Positions 55,730-64,000 of a stretch of 64,000 bases of DNA are shown here, piece after piece. Below the pieces are notes generated by a model, which was given only the letters and a program-made list of their open reading frames with translations, was not told the DNA's origin and made no database searches. Source of the DNA: Ruegeria sp. AD91A (GTDB taxonomy: Bacteria > Pseudomonadota > Alphaproteobacteria > Rhodobacterales > Rhodobacteraceae); the NCBI RefSeq assembly GCF_003443535.1, contig NZ_CP031947.1, positions 62,001 through 126,000 on the forward strand, read 5' to 3'. Made by a program: the position numbers and the translations under genes. The stretch's first letter is position 1. Every line of letters starts with the position of its first letter.

Positions 55730-55948
55730 ATGGCAATAGCGGGTCTCAAGTTCAGAAAGATTGTATTTGTAGCAGCGGCATCGCTGGCTTTGGTTTCGGC
55801 TTCAGGTGGGCTGGCGGATGACAAGAAAAAGGAAAATACGATCAAAGGCGCTGTGATCGGCGCAGGTGTCGGTGCCCTGATCGGCGACGGCAAGGGTGCT
55901 GCCGCAGGTGCAGTGGCTGGTGCGCTGATCGGCGCAAATTCCAAGTGA
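55730..55948 (+). CDS. Small exported glycine-zipper protein
   Basis: A 72-residue protein from ATG 55730, with GGGAGGG before it; an upstream in-frame ATG at 55709 lacks a site. A signal-like segment (KIVFVAAASLALVSASGGLA) is followed by a glycine-zipper repeat with GxxxG spacing (GAVIGAGVGALIGDG, GAAAGAVAGALIGA). Such zippers form membrane-associated helix bundles or outer membrane assemblies. It is 16 nt upstream of another exported small protein. The role is unknown. Confidence 0.78.
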   Translation: MAIAGLKFRKIVFVAAASLALVSASGGLADDKKKENTIKGAVIGAGVGALIGDGKGAAAGAVAGALIGANSK

Positions 55949-55964
55949 GTGGAGGAGAACGAAG

Positions 55965-56333
55965 ATGCGTATGAATTCGCTGAAGCTAGCGGCCTCCGCC
56001 TTTCTGATCGCAGCCCCCGGATCGGCCTTTGCTGACGAGGAAGCCGAACAGATGATGCAGAACGCGCTGCCGCTGATGTATCACACCTGCGCTTCTGTTG
56101 TCGAAGAGGCTGATGGGAACGAAGAATACATTCTGGACGTAGTTGGGAAGATGACGGCCCTGTCGCTATACAACCGACAGGTCGATATCGAGGCCCACGC
56201 GACTTCGGACGAGGAAAAGGCCGCTCTGCGCGAAACCTTTGTGGCCGCTTTGAAAGAGGGCTGTGCCGGGGACGAAAACGCCTTGTTGGGTGGTGTCGTG
56301 GACAATGCTGTAAAATCGACACTGGGGCTGTAA
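55965..56333 (+). CDS. Small periplasmic protein, hypothetical
   Basis: A 122-residue protein with signal peptide MRMNSLKLAASAFLIAAPGS ending AFA before DEEAEQ. GGAGGAG lies 8-10 nt before ATG 55965. The mature protein is acidic and helical, with two Cys (C42, C100) that could form a disulfide. No catalytic motif is visible and I do not recognise a family. It is probably co-transcribed with the glycine-zipper gene. Confidence 0.75.
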   Translation: MRMNSLKLAASAFLIAAPGSAFADEEAEQMMQNALPLMYHTCASVVEEADGNEEYILDVVGKMTALSLYNRQVDIEAHATSDEEKAALRETFVAALKEGCAGDENALLGGVVDNAVKSTLGL

Positions 56334-56337
56334 TGTA

Positions 56338-56532
56338 TCAGTAGTGAGGCGGCCGTTCGTCACCAAGGATTATGCCGCCGGATCCTTCCTGCGCCCGTTC
56401 TGCTTCTCGCTGCAACAGCATTTCAACCCGATGGGTCAGCCGGTCGATTTCCGACTGTTGTCTGGTGACGACTGTGTTCAACTCGTCCACGATACGGGTC
56501 AGATGGGCGATCTCTTCTTCCAGATGCTGCAT
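56338..56532 (-). CDS. slyX: SlyX family protein
   Basis: A 64-residue protein from ATG 56532, with AGGAG 7 nt upstream; the longer frame upstream to 57072 is the antisense of hisS. It forms a coiled coil (EEEIAHLTRIVDELNTVVTR, then QQSEIDRLTHRVEMLL) and ends with the SlyX-typical PPHY. The function of SlyX is unknown. It converges on the periplasmic protein gene and is divergent from hisS. Confidence 0.85.
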   Translation of the reverse strand: MQHLEEEIAHLTRIVDELNTVVTRQQSEIDRLTHRVEMLLQREAERAQEGSGGIILGDERPPHY

Positions 56533-56661
56533 AAGTGACTCCTGTCCTGCGCTGGTCATAGCGACACAGTCGGCCCAAGGCCAGAGAAAGCGCGCCTTGC
56601 CCCGATGCGGGCCATGGGATAGACCGCGCGCGGAACAAAGACTCTCCCAAGGACGCCCCAC

Positions 56662-58149
56662 ATGGCCAAGCCCAAGAAACAGCCCCGCCCCAAGGCCGTC
56701 ACGCCGAAAGGGTTCCGTGACTATTTCGGCGAGGAAGTCACGCAGCGCACCGAGATGCTGCGGACGATTGCGGGCGTGTATCATCGTTACGGGTTCGACG
56801 CGTTGGAAAGCAGTGCGGTCGAAACCGTCGAGGCGCTGGGCAAGTTCCTGCCCGACGTGGATCGCCCGAACGAGGGCGTCTTTGCATGGCAGGAATTCGA
56901 TGATGGCGGCAATGGCGACTGGATGGCCCTGCGCTATGACCTGACCGCACCTCTGGCCCGCGTTTACGCGCAGCACCGCAACGACCTGCCCACGCCCTAT
57001 CGCCGCTATGCGATGGGTCCGGTCTGGCGCAACGAAAAGCCGGGACCGGGGCGTTATCGTCAGTTCTATCAATGCGATGCGGACACGGTTGGTACGGCCT
57101 CGATGGCGGCGGATGCCGAGATTTGCGCGATGCTGTCGGATACGCTGGAAACCGTGGGAATACCGCGCGGCGATTATCTGGTGCGGGTCAACAACCGCAA
57201 GGTTCTGAACGGCGTGCTCGAAGCGATGGGCTTGGGCGAAGACGCCGCCGCCCGAGACAACGTTCTGCGCACCATCGACAAGTTCGACAAGGTGGGTGAG
57301 CAGGGTGTGCGCGAGTTGCTGACCAAGGGCCGCCTGGATGCCTCGGGCGCCTTCATTGACGGTGTAGGGCTCAGTAAAGATCAGGCTGAACCGGTGATTG
57401 CCTTCCTGACATCTAAGGCTCTGGATACCGCCGGAACGCTGGCCAATCTGCGCGCTGCGGTGGGCGACAGCAAGATCGGTGCGGATGGGATCGCCGAACT
57501 GGAACAGATCGGCACTTTGTTGGATGCCGGTGGCTATGGTGCGGACCGGATCGAGATTGATCCTTCCGTCGTCCGGGGGTTGGGTTATTATACCGGTCCG
57601 GTCTATGAGGCCGAGCTGACCTTTGAAATCTTCGATGAAAAGGGCCGCAAGCGGCAGTTCGGATCGGTCTCGGGCGGCGGCCGTTACGACGACCTGGTCA
57701 AGCGCTTCACCGGCCAGGAAGTGCCGGCGACCGGCATCTCTATCGGTGTCGACCGTCTGCTGGCCGCGCTGCGCGAAAAAGGCAGGATCGCCGCGCAGGC
57801 CACGGGTCCTGTAGTCGTGACCGTTATGGATCGCGACCGGATGGCCGACTATCAGGCGATGGTGGCGGAACTGCGCAATGCCGGTATACGGGCCGAGGTC
57901 TATCTGGGTAACCCCAAGAACTTCGGCAATCAGCTGAAATATGCGGATAGACGGAACTCTCCGATTGCGGTGATCGAGGGCGGCGATGAAAAAGTCAATG
58001 GTATCGTCCAGATCAAGGACCTGATCCTTGGCGCCAAAATTGCCGAAAGCGCAACGCTAGAGGAATGGAAGGAACGCCCCAGCCAGTTCGAAGTGCCGCG
58101 CGGTGATCTGGTCTCGAAAGTGCGTGAAATTCTGGACAGTCAGGACTGA
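56662..58149 (+). CDS. hisS: Histidyl-tRNA synthetase
   Basis: A 495-residue class II synthetase, longer than the about 424-residue E. coli form, as common in Rhodobacterales. Motif 1 region is [16 protein letters not shown], motif 2 is [23 protein letters not shown], with the HisA-type [14 protein letters not shown] and motif 3 [10 protein letters not shown] with SIGVDRLLA. The C-terminal anticodon-binding domain follows. It heads a unit with hisZ (3 nt gap) and hisG. Confidence 0.96.
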   Translation: MAKPKKQPRPKAVTPKGFRDYFGEEVTQRTEMLRTIAGVYHRYGFDALESSAVETVEALGKFLPDVDRPNEGVFAWQEFDDGGNGDWMALRYDLTAPLARVYAQHRNDLPTPYRRYAMGPVWRNEKPGPGRYRQFYQCDADTVGTASMAADAEICAMLSDTLETVGIPRGDYLVRVNNRKVLNGVLEAMGLGEDAAARDNVLRTIDKFDKVGEQGVRELLTKGRLDASGAFIDGVGLSKDQAEPVIAFLTSKALDTAGTLANLRAAVGDSKIGADGIAELEQIGTLLDAGGYGADRIEIDPSVVRGLGYYTGPVYEAELTFEIFDEKGRKRQFGSVSGGGRYDDLVKRFTGQEVPATGISIGVDRLLAALREKGRIAAQATGPVVVTVMDRDRMADYQAMVAELRNAGIRAEVYLGNPKNFGNQLKYADRRNSPIAVIEGGDEKVNGIVQIKDLILGAKIAESATLEEWKERPSQFEVPRGDLVSKVREILDSQD

Positions 58150-58152
58150 CAC

Positions 58153-59241
58153 ATGCCCAACCGTTCACAGATACAGGCCCGCGCCGCGATGATGCGTGTC
58201 CGGTTTGAAGCTGCGGGTGCTCAGGTGGTGGACACGCCCCTGTTGCAACCGGCGGAAACGCTTTTGGATCTTTATGGTGAAGACATCCGGGCCCGCGCCT
58301 ATGTCACGTCTGATGCGCTGCGCGGTGAACAGATGCTGCGCCCGGATTTCACAATGCCTGTCGTGCAGATGCACATGAGCGAAGGCGCTGAGCCCGCGCG
58401 CTATACCTATTCGGGCGAAGTGTTCCGCCGTCAGGAGCATGACCCCGATCGCGCCAACGAATACATTCAGGTGGGCTATGAGGTCTTTGATCGGGAAGAC
58501 CCCGCCGGGGCGGATGCTGAGGTGTTTTCGCTGATGGCACTGCAGTTGCGTGGGTTGCCTCTGCGGGCGGCGACAGGGGATATCGGTATCCTCACCGCCG
58601 CTGTCGAGGGGCTGCGCACGACCGACCGTCGCAAGGCAGCGCTGATGCGACACCTGTGGAGACCGCGCCGATTCCGTATGTTGCTGGATCGGTTTGCAGG
58701 TCGCAAGCCGCCTCTGGAAGGGCGCACCGCGCTACTGGACGCAGCCGATCCGATGGCGTTTGATGCCCCTATGATCGGCAAGCGCCGCGCAGCTGAAATC
58801 GCAGCGCGGGTCGAGGCGCTGCGCGAAGACCGCGATACCCCGCCGATTTCAGACAATGAACTTGCAGGGCTGGAAACGTTGCTGAACGTGCGCGAGACCA
58901 TGCCATTCGCGCTGGAACAGCTGCGCGACGTGGCAGTGGACCTGCCGCAGATCACGCCCGCTCTGGACCGGTTGGAGGCGCGCGTGGCTGCGCTGCAGGC
59001 GCGTGGCGTCGATGTGGATCGGCTGGATTTCGAGGCCGCCTACGGCCGGACGTCGATGGAGTATTACGACGGGTTCGTATTTGGTTTTTACGCGGAAGGT
59101 CGGCCTGACCTGCCTCCGATCGCCACGGGCGGGCGTTATGACGCGCTGACCCGCCAATTGGGCAACGGGGACGAAATCCCGGCAGTTGGTGGTGTGTTGC
59201 GCCCCGATTTGATGCTGGAGATCGAGGAAGGTGCAGTATGA
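58153..59241 (+). CDS. hisZ: ATP phosphoribosyltransferase regulatory subunit HisZ
   Basis: A 362-residue HisRS-like paralogue lacking aminoacylation function. It has the synthetase-like core (LLQPAETLLDLYGEDI, YSGEVFRRQEHDPDRANEYIQVG in parts, GGRYDALTRQLG). With short HisG it forms the active, histidine-regulated enzyme for the first step of histidine synthesis. Its stop overlaps the hisG start by ATGA. Confidence 0.93.
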   Translation: MPNRSQIQARAAMMRVRFEAAGAQVVDTPLLQPAETLLDLYGEDIRARAYVTSDALRGEQMLRPDFTMPVVQMHMSEGAEPARYTYSGEVFRRQEHDPDRANEYIQVGYEVFDREDPAGADAEVFSLMALQLRGLPLRAATGDIGILTAAVEGLRTTDRRKAALMRHLWRPRRFRMLLDRFAGRKPPLEGRTALLDAADPMAFDAPMIGKRRAAEIAARVEALREDRDTPPISDNELAGLETLLNVRETMPFALEQLRDVAVDLPQITPALDRLEARVAALQARGVDVDRLDFEAAYGRTSMEYYDGFVFGFYAEGRPDLPPIATGGRYDALTRQLGNGDEIPAVGGVLRPDLMLEIEEGAV

Positions 59242-59927
59242 GCCTGAAACTGGGTGTGCCCTCAAAGGGCCGGTTGATGGAAAAGACGTTCTCGTGGTTC
59301 GAAAAAGGCGGCATCACCTTGTCACGCAGCGGGTCGGATCGGGAATACGCAGGCAAGGTTGAAGGGATCGACGGTGTCTCTCTGATCCTGCTGTCGGCGG
59401 GGGAGATCCCGCGTGAACTGGCGGCGGGGCGGATTCATCTGGGTGTTACCGGGATCGATCTGGTGCACGAGAAACTGCCGCGCTGGGAACAGCAGGTTGA
59501 AGAGGTTTCGCGGCTTGGCTTCGGCAAAGCTGATCTGATCATCGCGACCCCGGCGTGTTGGGTCGATGTCGATACGCTTGATGACCTGGACGCGGCAGCT
59601 GCTGCGTTTCGCAAGACCCACGGCCACCGGCTGCGGATTGCCACCAAATACCACCGTCTGGTTCGGGAATTCCTGACAGAAGCGGGCGTGGCCGATTACA
59701 CGCTGGTCGACAGCCAAGGTGCGACTGAAGGCACGGTGATGAATGAAACCGCCGAAGCAATTGCCGATATCACCTCGACCGGAGAGACCCTGCGGGCCAA
59801 CCATTTGAAGATCCTCTCGGACGGTCTGATACTGCAATCGCAGGCCACGTTGTGGCGCAGTCGGGTTGCAAAATATGACGCGGCAGAAAAAGCAGCCCTG
59901 TCCGAATTGCTGGGTCGGCTGCGGTAA
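59238..59927 (+). CDS. hisG: ATP phosphoribosyltransferase catalytic subunit, short form
   Basis: A 229-residue short-form HisG. Landmarks are LGVPSKGRLMEKT at the N-terminus, GVTGIDLVHE, KADLIIATPACWVDV, and the PRPP loop VDSQGATEGTVMNETAEAIAD. It lacks the C-terminal ACT-like domain, as expected with HisZ present. It catalyses ATP plus PRPP to phosphoribosyl-ATP. It converges, without gap, on the DUF1489 gene. Confidence 0.95.
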   Translation: MSLKLGVPSKGRLMEKTFSWFEKGGITLSRSGSDREYAGKVEGIDGVSLILLSAGEIPRELAAGRIHLGVTGIDLVHEKLPRWEQQVEEVSRLGFGKADLIIATPACWVDVDTLDDLDAAAAAFRKTHGHRLRIATKYHRLVREFLTEAGVADYTLVDSQGATEGTVMNETAEAIADITSTGETLRANHLKILSDGLILQSQATLWRSRVAKYDAAEKAALSELLGRLR

Positions 59928-60359
59928 TTACAGCACGCCTATTTCTGCCAGGGCGCGGTTCAGATCGTCGGGCAGGGCGTCGTCCTGCTCGCGGTTTTTG
60001 GGCAAATCGGCTGGTGTATCTTCTGGCTTGAGATAACGCCACCCCTGGAACGGGCGTTTCAGGGCGTTCTGGGTGCGGTATAGCTTGGGGTCCAGTACAA
60101 TGGCACAGCGACGGATGCCTTCCTCTCCGATCACTTCATCCAGACGCAGGATTCGCTGCCGACACTGGATTACACCTTTGATGACCCAGTAGATTGATCC
60201 GCCGTTGAGTATTTCGGCTTCGCGCTTGGGCCACATACGTGTGACGTGGCGTGGTAAGCCGTCCTCGTAAAGCGACATGCGGCTGTCCTGCCAGCCCATC
60301 AACGTATCGACACTTTCCGAACCAACGGACAGTTTTATGAGGTTTACGTAATTATCCAC
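59928..60359 (-). CDS. DUF1489 family protein
   Basis: A 143-residue protein with the DUF1489 pattern of alphaproteobacteria (NLIKLSVGSESVDTLMGWQ, TRMWPKREAEILNGGSIYWVIKG, RCAIVLDPKLYRT, KRPFQGWRYL). GTG 60359 is used as start, with GGGAAAGCT before it. The start codon overlaps a perfect DnaA box (60352-60360). No function is established for the family. It is divergent from nrdJ. Confidence 0.85.
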   Translation of the reverse strand: MDNYVNLIKLSVGSESVDTLMGWQDSRMSLYEDGLPRHVTRMWPKREAEILNGGSIYWVIKGVIQCRQRILRLDEVIGEEGIRRCAIVLDPKLYRTQNALKRPFQGWRYLKPEDTPADLPKNREQDDALPDDLNRALAEIGVL

Positions 60360-60360
60360 A
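60352..60360. promoter_or_regulatory. DnaA box between DUF1489 gene and nrdJ
   Basis: TTATCCACA is a perfect match to the DnaA box consensus. A second, degenerate match TTTCCCACA lies at 60364-60372. They lie about 120-130 nt upstream of nrdJ in the divergent region. DnaA sites in front of ribonucleotide reductase genes are known in E. coli, so cell-cycle-linked control is possible. Confidence 0.45.
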
Positions 60361-60488
60361 GCTTTCCCACAGAGTCGTCCCGACGTTGATCTTTATATTG
60401 TAGCTTGGTTCCCGGTGTCATCAAGGTGTTGTGGTGAGCATGTGATTTGGGGTAGTCTGGATACCTCTTTCAGCACAGGGAATCACCA

Positions 60489-62774
60489 ATGAGTCGCTTT
60501 GCCGCCCCCATCGCCGAGCAGATCTGGGATATGAAGTACCGCTTTAAGCAGGCGGATGGCACCCCCATCGATCAGACGGTCGAAGACAGTTGGCGGCGCA
60601 TTGCCCGCGATCTGGCGCGCGTGGAAAAAGACCCGAAGCATTGGGAAGAGAAATTCTATGAGGCGCTGGAGGATTTCCAGTACCTGCCCGCCGGGCGCAT
60701 CACTGCGGGTGCGGGCACCGCGCGGCAGGTGACACTGTTCAACTGTTTCGTGATGGGCACGATCCCCGACAGCATGGGCGGCATTTTCGACATGCTGAAA
60801 GAGGCCGCGCTGACCATGCAGCAGGGTGGGGGGATCGGCTATGATTTCTCGACCATCAGGCCTCGTGGCGCTGACGTGAAAGGCGTCGCGGCGGATGCCT
60901 CGGGGCCGCTGAGCTTCATGGATGTCTGGGATGCCATGTGCCGCACGATCATGTCGGCAGGCTCGCGCCGGGGCGCCATGATGGCGACCATGCGGTGCGA
61001 CCACCCGGATATCGAACAGTTCATCACTGCCAAGTCTGACCCCGCCCGCCTGCGCATGTTCAACATGTCTGTGCTGGTGACCGATCCGTTCATGGAGGCG
61101 GTCAAGGCTGATGGACCGTGGGAACTGGTGTTTGGTGACAAAGTCTATCACACCGTTCAGGCGCGTGATCTGTGGAACAAGATCATGCAGGCGACATATG
61201 ATTTTGCCGAGCCGGGCGTGATCTTCATCGACCGGATCAATCAAGCCAACAACCTCAGCTACGTTGAAACCATCGCGGCCACGAACCCGTGTGGCGAGCA
61301 GCCGTTGCCGCCTTACGGGGCCTGCCTTTTGGGTTCGATCAATCTGGCGCGCCTGGTGTCTGAACCGTTTGAAGCAACCGCCCGTTTGAATGAAGAAGCC
61401 CTGCAAGAACTTGTCGCCACGGCTGTTCGGATGATGGACAATGTCGTTGATGCGTCAAAATTTCCGCTGGCCGAGCAAGAGGCTGAGGCGCAAGATAAAC
61501 GCCGTATAGGATTGGGCGTGACTGGATTGGCGGATGCGCTGCTGATGCTGGGCCTGCGCTATGGCTCCGACGAGGCGGCGCGTCAGACCGAGCGCTGGTT
61601 GCACGCGATCGCGCGCGCCGCTTATCTGGCGTCGGTGGACTTGGCAAAGGAAAAAGGGGCGTTTCCCCTGTTCGACGCCGAGAAATACTTGGCCAGCGGC
61701 ACCATGCAGCAGATGGATGACGATGTCCGGGATGCCATTCGCGAGCACGGTATCCGCAACGCTCTGCTGACGTCGATCGCGCCCACAGGAACGATTTCCC
61801 TTTATGCGGGCAACGTGTCGTCAGGGATCGAGCCGGTCTTTGCCTATGCGTATACCCGTAAAGTTCTGCAAAAGGACGGATCGCGCACCGAAGAAGAGGT
61901 GGTAGATTACGCCGTGCAGATGTGGCGCGACAAGTTTGGCGATAAGGATTTGCCCGACTATTTCGTGAACGCCCAGACCTTGACGCCGGCCGAGCATGTC
62001 AAGATGCAGGCGGCAGCGCAGAAATGGATCGACAGTTCGATCTCGAAGACGATCAACTGCCCAGAGGACATCTCTTTCGACGCCTTCAAGGACGTGTACA
62101 TGCAAGCCTGGGATCAGGGCTGCAAGGGCTGCACCACCTATCGCCCGAATGATGTGACCGGTTCGGTTCTGACCGTTTCGGAAAGCGATGACAAGGTGCC
62201 GGGCGAAAGCGCGGATGCTCCGCACGAGGTGGATGGCGGAGACGTCATCTATATGTCCGAGCCACTTGACCGGCCGCAGTCGCTGGAAGGGTCGACCTAC
62301 AAGCTGAAATGGCCCGACAGCGAGCACGCGATATATCTGACCATCAACGACATCGTCATCGGCGGCAGGCGGCGTCCGTTCGAGGTGTTCATAAACTCGA
62401 AGAACATGGAGCATTACGCCTGGACTTTGGCGCTGACCCGGATGATTTCGGCCGTATTCCGGCGGGGCGGGGACGTGTCCTTTGTGGTAGAAGAGCTGAA
62501 AGCCGTGTTCGACCCGCGTGGTGGTGCGTGGGTGAAGGGCAAATACATCCCGTCGATCCTGGCGGCGATCGGTGGCGTGATCGAGCAGCACCTGATCGCG
62601 ATTGGGTTCCTCGAGGGTGAGGGCATGGGCTTGAAGTCCGACCCGCAGGCGCAGGTGGTCAACATGGACGCGCCGCGCGGCAAGGCCTGCCCGTCCTGCG
62701 GCCAGTACGACATGGTGATGATCGAGGGCTGCATGACCTGCCGCAGTTGTGGGCATTCGAAGTGTTCAGGTTAG
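60489..62774 (+). CDS. nrdJ: Adenosylcobalamin-dependent ribonucleotide reductase (class II)
   Basis: A 761-residue reductase. The active-site motif N266-P267-C268-G269-E270 is followed by PLPPYGACLLGSINL, and the first redox Cys is C86 in TLFNCFVMG. SIAPTGTISLYAGNVSSGIEP is the second conserved region. The C-terminus has a Cys-rich tail (ACPSCGQYDM, then CMTCRSCGHSKCSG) that delivers electrons from thioredoxin. B12-dependent class II enzymes work with or without oxygen and are common in roseobacters. ATG 60489 is preceded by CAGGGAA. Confidence 0.95.
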   Translation: MSRFAAPIAEQIWDMKYRFKQADGTPIDQTVEDSWRRIARDLARVEKDPKHWEEKFYEALEDFQYLPAGRITAGAGTARQVTLFNCFVMGTIPDSMGGIFDMLKEAALTMQQGGGIGYDFSTIRPRGADVKGVAADASGPLSFMDVWDAMCRTIMSAGSRRGAMMATMRCDHPDIEQFITAKSDPARLRMFNMSVLVTDPFMEAVKADGPWELVFGDKVYHTVQARDLWNKIMQATYDFAEPGVIFIDRINQANNLSYVETIAATNPCGEQPLPPYGACLLGSINLARLVSEPFEATARLNEEALQELVATAVRMMDNVVDASKFPLAEQEAEAQDKRRIGLGVTGLADALLMLGLRYGSDEAARQTERWLHAIARAAYLASVDLAKEKGAFPLFDAEKYLASGTMQQMDDDVRDAIREHGIRNALLTSIAPTGTISLYAGNVSSGIEPVFAYAYTRKVLQKDGSRTEEEVVDYAVQMWRDKFGDKDLPDYFVNAQTLTPAEHVKMQAAAQKWIDSSISKTINCPEDISFDAFKDVYMQAWDQGCKGCTTYRPNDVTGSVLTVSESDDKVPGESADAPHEVDGGDVIYMSEPLDRPQSLEGSTYKLKWPDSEHAIYLTINDIVIGGRRRPFEVFINSKNMEHYAWTLALTRMISAVFRRGGDVSFVVEELKAVFDPRGGAWVKGKYIPSILAAIGGVIEQHLIAIGFLEGEGMGLKSDPQAQVVNMDAPRGKACPSCGQYDMVMIEGCMTCRSCGHSKCSG

Positions 62775-62893
62775 TTTTCTTAGTCCAGTTAAGAAAGGAC
62801 GGGCAATTCAGAGCCGCTTTGGCTGAATTGTCTGCCACTTTTCAGGTCCGTTTCTTCCACTGCGACTTAAGTCATTGAAATCATTAAAAGTGA

Positions 62894-62923
62894 AATGCGC
62901 CGATCTGCGAGGGTCGGCGCATT
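62894..62923. terminator. Hairpin downstream of nrdJ
   Basis: AATGCGCCGA (62894-62903) pairs perfectly with TCGGCGCATT (62914-62923) around a 10-nt loop, about 120 nt after nrdJ. Only a short T-rich tail (CGTTTGGGG) follows, so it is a plausible but not ideal terminator. Confidence 0.5.
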
Positions 62924-63018
62924 CGTTTGGGGTCGTACAATTCCCGGCCTCCACTTGAAGCCACCGAGAAAAACGATGTTTGTCTTTGGTATAATAGCGC
63001 ATCGCCATATCCGCCGCA

Positions 63019-63180
63019 GCTGCGTTACGCGAAGCAAAAACCTTGATCGAACAACGGAGGAGACACTGTAAAATAAAACGCCCCCTTAGTGTTCTGGGCT
63101 ATCGCCCGCCAGCGCCCGAAACCATCATCCCGGTGGATTACAGGCCGATGATACACTTACAATCAAACTGGACCAGTCAG
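63019..63180 (+). pseudogene. C-terminal relic of an IS3-type transposase (integrase core)
   Basis: In frame with 63043 the translation reads ALREAKTLIEQRRRHCKIKR followed by PLSVLGYRPPAPETIIPVD. This matches the well-known tail of IS3-family OrfB proteins (EAK-LIE-WRRHYN-RPHS-LGYRPPAPE). The upstream part is missing: a stop occurs just before, at 62995-62997. The usual His/Tyr/Asn positions are altered. Near 63166 AAACTGGACC and at 63234-63243 GGACCAGTTT form a 9/10 inverted pair that could be leftover IS ends. I regard it as a decayed insertion. Confidence 0.6.
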
Positions 63181-63415
63181 ATGAGGCCGCACAGGGCCGC
63201 TGCTGCCAGAATTGCACCCAAAATATTGCACTCAGTTCGGACCAGTTTCTGGGGTCAAGACCAAAGTCTGGCCTTGCCGCCCTATACTGCAACGAGCCGG
63301 AGTCGCTCACTAAACCAATCAAACGCTCGTGTTCCAAATCGTTCGATGACAGACACTGCCTGCAACAATGGGGCTTTTTAGCGGTTGAAACCCGCACCCG
63401 TGACTCCGGCCCCAA
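63181..63415. other. Non-coding stretch between the IS relic and the oxidoreductase
   Basis: About 235 bases with short, domain-free frames on both strands. It contains the second GGACCAGTTT motif near 63234 and probably is insertion debris together with the 3' flank of the oxidoreductase gene. Confidence 0.35.
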
Positions 63416-64000
63416 TCAATCGATCAAGTAAACCGTTTCACCAGTTTCTATTGCTTGTTGTGCCGCTTGCCCCATCCTAACGGCCGAGAGGCCGTCCTTC
63501 AAACTCACATCCGGTTTTGCCTTTTCGCCACGAAGCACGGCCAGGAACCCTTTATGCTGATAGTAGGTCGACCCATTGTGATCCCCGGCCGCCAAAAGGT
63601 TGGGGTTCACCGGAACGTCCATTGATACCGGACCTTTGGGATTGCGCGGGCTCAGGATCAACTGCGGCAGTGGCGGGGTTCCCAAATGATCGGGCCAGAA
63701 TCGTCCGGGTCCGGGCACCAACGCCTCGATCTTGGCGTCCGGTCCGACGGCCGATATTTCTTCTTGATAGCGTGAGCCTTCGGCAAACATGCAAAGTTCC
63801 AACATCGCGCGCGCACCCGAAGCAAAGTCGACCAGAACATAGCCGTGATCCAGAATATCTGGGGTTTGACCGTCGTAACTCTCGTTCAAATGGTTCACCG
63901 CCTGCCCACCACTTGCCGTTATACGCACCGGATCGGATTTCAATATCAGACGCATCAGGTCGAAGAAGTGGCAGCATTTCTCGACAAAAGTACCACCAGT
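63416..64000 (-). CDS. Gfo/Idh/MocA family oxidoreductase, C-terminal part (5' end outside window)
   Basis: A frame open to the right edge, about 194 residues of the C-terminal part. It begins TGGTFVEKCCHFFDLMRLIL, the classic substrate-domain motif with the catalytic His of inositol 2-dehydrogenase-like proteins (EKxxHxxDLM). It continues with GYVLVDFASGARAMLELCMF and ends near YLID. These enzymes oxidise or epimerise sugars and inositols with NAD(P). The Rossmann domain and neighbours lie outside, so the substrate is not determined. Confidence 0.88.
   Translation of the reverse strand, partial: TGGTFVEKCCHFFDLMRLILKSDPVRITASGGQAVNHLNESYDGQTPDILDHGYVLVDFASGARAMLELCMFAEGSRYQEEISAVGPDAKIEALVPGPGRFWPDHLGTPPLPQLILSPRNPKGPVSMDVPVNPNLLAAGDHNGSTYYQHKGFLAVLRGEKAKPDVSLKDGLSAVRMGQAAQQAIETGETVYLID

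Noticed and set aside
56338..57072. Long minus-strand frame covering the hisS start
   Set aside because: Only the last 64 codons (SlyX) have a ribosome site and family match; the rest is antisense to hisS.

Overview
The window is GC-rich, gene-dense and arranged in long operons with many 1-4 nt gene overlaps. It looks like a chromosomal segment of an alphaproteobacterium, most likely of the Roseobacter/Rhodobacteraceae group. Supporting markers are a fused indolepyruvate:ferredoxin oxidoreductase with a divergent Lrp regulator, a B12-dependent NrdJ ribonucleotide reductase, a DUF1489 gene, short HisG with HisZ, a PaaX-controlled paa operon and a Zur/ZnuABC block. No phage, CRISPR array, rRNA or tRNA was recognised. 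The only mobile DNA is a decayed transposase tail near the right edge.

Layout. (1) 1-4858: the end of an unidentified gene, an Lrp regulator and the large 2-oxoacid:ferredoxin oxidoreductase. (2) 5157-21888: an unusual catabolic island. A CUT1-type sugar ABC importer (ATPase, binding protein, two permeases) leads a 14.7 kb minus-strand run. The run contains a histidinol-dehydrogenase-like enzyme, an SDR, three NTF2/SnoaL-fold proteins, a LacI regulator, a cupin, a methyltransferase, a MetE-like protein, an alpha/beta hydrolase and an RraA-type aldolase. A fourth SnoaL-type protein and a COG3618-type lactonase are divergent. Two near-identical LacI-type palindromes lie in the divergent promoter. 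(3) 22015-28619: an aminotransferase / glutaryl-CoA dehydrogenase / fused two-subunit E1 / acyltransferase-fold operon with a divergent LysR. (4) 28664-32013: a LysR, a 3-hydroxyisobutyrate-dehydrogenase-like protein and a membrane fatty-acid hydroxylase. (5) 32182-38818: PaaX, thiolase, PaaABCDE and an extra PaaA/PaaC-like protein. (6) 39079-42283: zinc uptake (znuA divergent from zur-znuC-znuB). (7) 42411-51795: xanthine dehydrogenase xdhABC in one operon with a BMP-type nucleobase/nucleoside ABC importer. (8) 52140-62774: housekeeping genes (dnaE, two small exported proteins, slyX, hisS-hisZ-hisG, DUF1489, nrdJ). (9) 62775-64000: an IS relic and a partial Gfo/Idh/MocA oxidoreductase.

The best candidate for an undescribed system is region 2. 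It has the parts of an oxidative sugar/polyol pathway (importer, dehydrogenases, lactonase, aldolase) but no recognisable sugar-acid dehydratase. Instead it carries four NTF2-fold proteins, three of them visibly related to each other. A second unusual unit is the region 3 operon, where a branched-chain-type E1 sits beside a FabD-like acyltransferase and glutaryl-CoA dehydrogenase with no E2 or E3 nearby. Functions of individual enzymes rest on motifs and gene context read by eye; no database search was run.
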